Below, in pieces: positions 61,645-64,000 of a stretch of 64,000 bases of DNA; the first letter of the stretch is position 1; the number at the start of each line of letters is the position of its first letter. Below the pieces are notes generated by a model that did no database searches, was not told the origin of the DNA, and saw only the letters and a program-made list of their open reading frames with translations. This stretch comes from Lysobacteraceae bacterium P (GTDB lineage Bacteria; Pseudomonadota; Gammaproteobacteria; Xanthomonadales; Xanthomonadaceae), in NCBI GenBank assembly GCA_005503055.1, contig SCOX01000013.1, positions 1 to 64,000 on the forward strand, given 5' to 3'. A program made the translations under genes and the position numbers.

Positions 61645-62049
61645 TTACCAGTTGTTGCGACCGTCCATCTTCTCGATGGTGAGCGTGGACAGGTCGAGTC
61701 CGTCCACCAGGCGCAGGTTCACCGCGTAGGCGCGCGCTTCCGGCACCGTGCCTTCGGTGAAGCCCTCTTTCGGGCTGCCATCGGCGTTGTAGGCCGATCC
61801 CCAGTCCGGCGAATCGCCCCAGGTGTGCATGCCGCACTTCCCGCAGAAGTGATGGCGATTCAAACCGCCGCTGGCCGAATAGGTGCGTTCGTCGTCCTGC
61901 GAGAGGAACGTGAGCTCGCCGGGTTTGTAATGCCCCCAGACCGCGCCCGTGCGCGAGCAGAAGCTGCAATTGCATTCGCTGGCGGAATGCGGAAGTCCCG
62001 CCGTCTGGATCCTGGTGGCGCCGCAATGGCACGAAACGAGAAGGGTCAC
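61645..62049 (-). CDS. GFA/CENP-V family zinc protein
   Basis: A 134-residue protein with CHCG, CNCSFC and FCGKCG motifs, which bind two zinc ions in the glutathione-dependent formaldehyde-activating enzyme (Gfa) fold. Many family members are not Gfa, so the role is undetermined. It converges with upp. Confidence 0.88.
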   Translation of the reverse strand: MTLLVSCHCGATRIQTAGLPHSASECNCSFCSRTGAVWGHYKPGELTFLSQDDERTYSASGGLNRHHFCGKCGMHTWGDSPDWGSAYNADGSPKEGFTEGTVPEARAYAVNLRLVDGLDLSTLTIEKMDGRNNW

Positions 62050-62122
62050 GTCGAAGCTCCGTCTTCAGGGATGGCCAGTATCGGACACGCTGCTGACAGG
62101 GAGTGTCAGCAGCCGATGCGGT

Positions 62123-62866
62123 TCACTGAACGGCGCGACGCCGGCGCACGCGGCGCCAGACCAGTCCGACGCCCACCACTGCGACGACACCGGCCAGCAG
62201 CCACGCGAACAGCGTACGGTCCTCGTCGCCCGGCAGTTCCACCACCGTGGACGCGCGTTCCGCGCTGAGCGCCTGCGCCGCGGCGCCGGGCGCGAGCTGC
62301 CAGCGTCCGTTGCGCAATTCGACCTTGTCCTGCAGCGGCGGCAGTAGCAGTTCGCGCCAGTAGATGCGCACGTCGCCGATGCGCGGCTCCAGCGGGTTTT
62401 CCGCGCTGCCCAGGCCGTCGCCTTCGGGCTGGAACGACGCGGCGAGATTCGCCGGCAGACGCGAGAAGTTCGGCCGGAACACCCGCCATTGCCCCAGCGT
62501 CTGCAGCACCGCGGGGTCGATGGCCTTGCCATCGAGCGTCGCTTCGTCGGCCAACCAGCGGCGGCTGTCCAGCGGCATCTTCGCGGGGTTCTCGTGCCCC
62601 GCAGCGAAGCGCGAGGAATCGATCGGCGCCGCGTTCCACACCCGGCTGTAGCCACTGCCGTCGGCGCGGCGCTGGAACTGGAACATCTCGACCTGGCGGT
62701 CCAGGCCGAACTGATGGGTGACCACGCCGAAATCCCGGTCGCGCAGCGCACCGCCGGCCTGCGGCGGGTCCATCGGCTCTTCCACGGCATCGGCCTGCGC
62801 GAAGGCCGCGCCCATCCACAGCACGCAAACCAGCGACAGCGCGAACGCCGCGCGCGACGATTTCAT
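62123..62866 (-). CDS. TMEM43-like secreted/membrane protein
   Basis: A 247-residue protein: signal peptide ([23 protein letters not shown]), an extracytoplasmic body (about 40-200) with VEMFQFQ..., [44 protein letters not shown] and a C-terminal TM (about 220-240, [19 protein letters not shown]) followed by basic [10 protein letters not shown]. The pattern resembles the TMEM43/DUF1625 family, whose role is not clear in bacteria, though this version is short and has only one clear C-terminal TM. Start at 62866 overlaps the upstream gene by 4 bp. Confidence 0.7.
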   Translation of the reverse strand: MKSSRAAFALSLVCVLWMGAAFAQADAVEEPMDPPQAGGALRDRDFGVVTHQFGLDRQVEMFQFQRRADGSGYSRVWNAAPIDSSRFAAGHENPAKMPLDSRRWLADEATLDGKAIDPAVLQTLGQWRVFRPNFSRLPANLAASFQPEGDGLGSAENPLEPRIGDVRIYWRELLLPPLQDKVELRNGRWQLAPGAAAQALSAERASTVVELPGDEDRTLFAWLLAGVVAVVGVGLVWRRVRRRRAVQ

Positions 62867-63753
62867 GCCGCCAGTGCCCTGGCCTGCAGTTCCGGCACTT
62901 CGTGCGCGGTACCGAACTTGCCCTTCTCGTCGCGCACCACCTGCGCCAGCGCGCAATGCGGATCGTGGGTGAAGAACAGGTGCACGTTGCGGCGCAGCTT
63001 GTCGGCCAGGAACGCCTTCTTCTCGTCGATCAGCAGTTCCGCGTTGCGGTCGTAACCCATGGTGATGGGCACGTGCACCCACGGGCGGCCCGGGATGAGG
63101 TCGGCGCAGAACACCACACCGCCGTGCGATTCGCCGTCCACGCGGTCGGGGCCGACGATTTCCGACAGCATCAGGCCCGGCGTGTGGCCGTCGCTGTAGT
63201 GGAAGCGCACGGTCTCGCCGAGCGCCTTCGAATACTCGCCATCGACCAGTTCCAGCCCACCACTGTTTTCCAGCAGCGCGGGCAGTTCGGGAATGAAACT
63301 GGCGCGATCTCGCGGATGCGGTTCCAGTGCGCGTTCGTAATGACGGCGACCGACGACGTAGGTGGCGTTGGGGAACAGCAGCTGCGGCGCTTCGCCTTCG
63401 CTCCACGGTGCGAGCAGACCGCCGGCATGATCGAAGTGCAGGTGCGAGAGCACGACGATGTCCACGTCTTCCGGTTTGAAACCGGCGGCGGCAAGCGAAT
63501 CGACCAGCACATGGCGGTCTTCCACCACGCCGTAGCGTTCGCGCAGCTTCGGTTCGAAGAACGCACCGATGCCGGCTTCGAAGAGCACGGTCTTGCCGTT
63601 CAGCGGCGTGGCGAGCAGCGCGCGGCAGGCCAGCGCGATGCGGTTCTCGTCGTCGGGCGAAGCCCACTTGGCCCACATGGCGCGCGGCGCGTTGCCGAAC
63701 ATCGCACCGCCGTCGAGCTTCTGGCTGTTGCCGAGGATGGACCAGAGTTTCAT
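62863..63753 (-). CDS. MBL-fold metallo-hydrolase
   Basis: A 296-residue zinc hydrolase: metal motif HLHFDHAGG, then GHTPG, FCADL and THDPH. No signal peptide, so cytoplasmic, unlike the lipoprotein MBL at 17615. Family includes many lactonases and esterases; the substrate is unknown. It overlaps the TMEM43-like gene by 4 bp (ATGA), so the two form a coupled pair. The start ATG at 63753 gives [16 protein letters not shown]. Confidence 0.88.
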   Translation of the reverse strand: MKLWSILGNSQKLDGGAMFGNAPRAMWAKWASPDDENRIALACRALLATPLNGKTVLFEAGIGAFFEPKLRERYGVVEDRHVLVDSLAAAGFKPEDVDIVVLSHLHFDHAGGLLAPWSEGEAPQLLFPNATYVVGRRHYERALEPHPRDRASFIPELPALLENSGGLELVDGEYSKALGETVRFHYSDGHTPGLMLSEIVGPDRVDGESHGGVVFCADLIPGRPWVHVPITMGYDRNAELLIDEKKAFLADKLRRNVHLFFTHDPHCALAQVVRDEKGKFGTAHEVPELQARALAA

Positions 63754-64000
63754 GGCGTCACCGTTGCGTCTGACGGTTCGATTTTAGCGCCGCGTCGCAT
63801 CGGCGTCTGCGTCCCGCAGCGCCGGCGTCGATCGCCGAAAGCGCTGAACGTGACCGCGGTGACCTTGGGACGGCCTTGGACCCGACGCTATGGCGGCCGC
63901 GTCGAGTTCATCGTCGATCGCACCGTGGACCGACCCCATCACGCCACATTCGCGATGACGACGGTGCAAGTGGCGACCAGGCGGGGCTCAGGGCGTTACG
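63754..64000. other. End of window without recognised gene
   Basis: About 250 bp after the leftward MBL gene start. No convincing gene is seen; a possible rightward ATG at 63956 (frame open to the window edge) and a poor leftward 61-codon frame are not supported. It probably contains the promoter of the MBL gene and the start of the next locus. Confidence 0.5.

Noticed and set aside
62863-63753. Calling the MBL protein an AHL lactonase
   Set aside because: HxHxDH is shared by all MBL hydrolases; no specific lactonase features can be established from sequence.
63784-63969. Small leftward frame at the window end
   Set aside because: No ribosome-binding site or family match; probably intergenic.

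Overview
The window looks like chromosomal DNA of a high-GC gammaproteobacterium of the Lysobacter/Xanthomonas group (Xanthomonadaceae). The signs are the queA-tgt-yajC-secD-secF order, an aminomethyl-lipoprotein phytase next to a TonB-dependent receptor, many PAS/GGDEF/EAL and hybrid two-component proteins, and numerous dispersed REP-type palindromes with one internally deleted REP-associated transposase. Species cannot be fixed from sequence alone. No rRNA, tRNA, CRISPR array, prophage or intact insertion sequence was seen.

Layout, left to right. 1-3.4 kb: a GGGATC microsatellite, a promoter, a tandem glycine riboswitch and gcvP. 3.4-4.2 kb: gene-poor repeat field. 4.2-7.0 kb: leftward genes for a small secreted protein and a three-gene operon (SAM methyltransferase, DUF4242 protein, ferritin-like diiron protein). 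7.1-11.3 kb: a signalling cluster with an OmpR-type regulator, a large PAS/GAF hybrid kinase and a stand-alone receiver. 11.6-18.6 kb: secreted M1 aminopeptidase, EF-hand protein, CHASE3-like/GAF/GGDEF diguanylate cyclase, 2H phosphoesterase and an MBL-fold lipoprotein. 18.8-22.1 kb: an MrfA-like helicase and MrfB-like exonuclease overlapping by 4 bp, a DNA repair pair. 22.1-26.4 kb: alpha/beta hydrolase, then a GT4 glycosyltransferase and a debranching-type glycosidase. 26.7-31.7 kb: a PAS histidine kinase overlapping a receiver, then a PAS/GGDEF/EAL protein with a degenerate GGDEF.

31.9-36.2 kb: an RND efflux operon with permease upstream of adaptor, beside (36.5-38.5 kb) a LytS/LytTR-type two-component system. 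38.6-45.8 kb: BrkB/YihY membrane protein, 3-methyladenine glycosylase, a PhnD-like periplasmic binding protein translationally coupled to a GGDEF-EAL enzyme, trmJ, suhB and a monooxygenase-like ABM protein. 46.0-48.6 kb: a chemoreceptor. 48.7-54.3 kb: secF, secD, yajC, tgt and queA, all leftward. 54.4-56.5 kb: an Lrp/AsnC regulator divergent from a class III aminotransferase with a candidate operator between them. 56.7-60.4 kb: phytase lipoprotein divergent from a TonB receptor with a PhoB-box-like sequence between. 60.4-61.0 kb: REP elements around a deleted RAYT gene. 61.0-63.8 kb: upp, a GFA-family protein, a TMEM43-like membrane protein and an MBL-fold hydrolase.

Recurring themes are c-di-GMP turnover (three enzymes), phosphorelay signalling (two soluble receivers, two cytoplasmic-type kinases, one LytS pair) and nutrient sensing or scavenging at the envelope. 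The least explained unit is the diiron/DUF4242/methyltransferase operon; the PhnD-GGDEF-EAL coupling is the most interesting signalling arrangement. Starts were chosen from signal peptides, Shine-Dalgarno sequences and gene overlaps, so several differ from the longest open frame.
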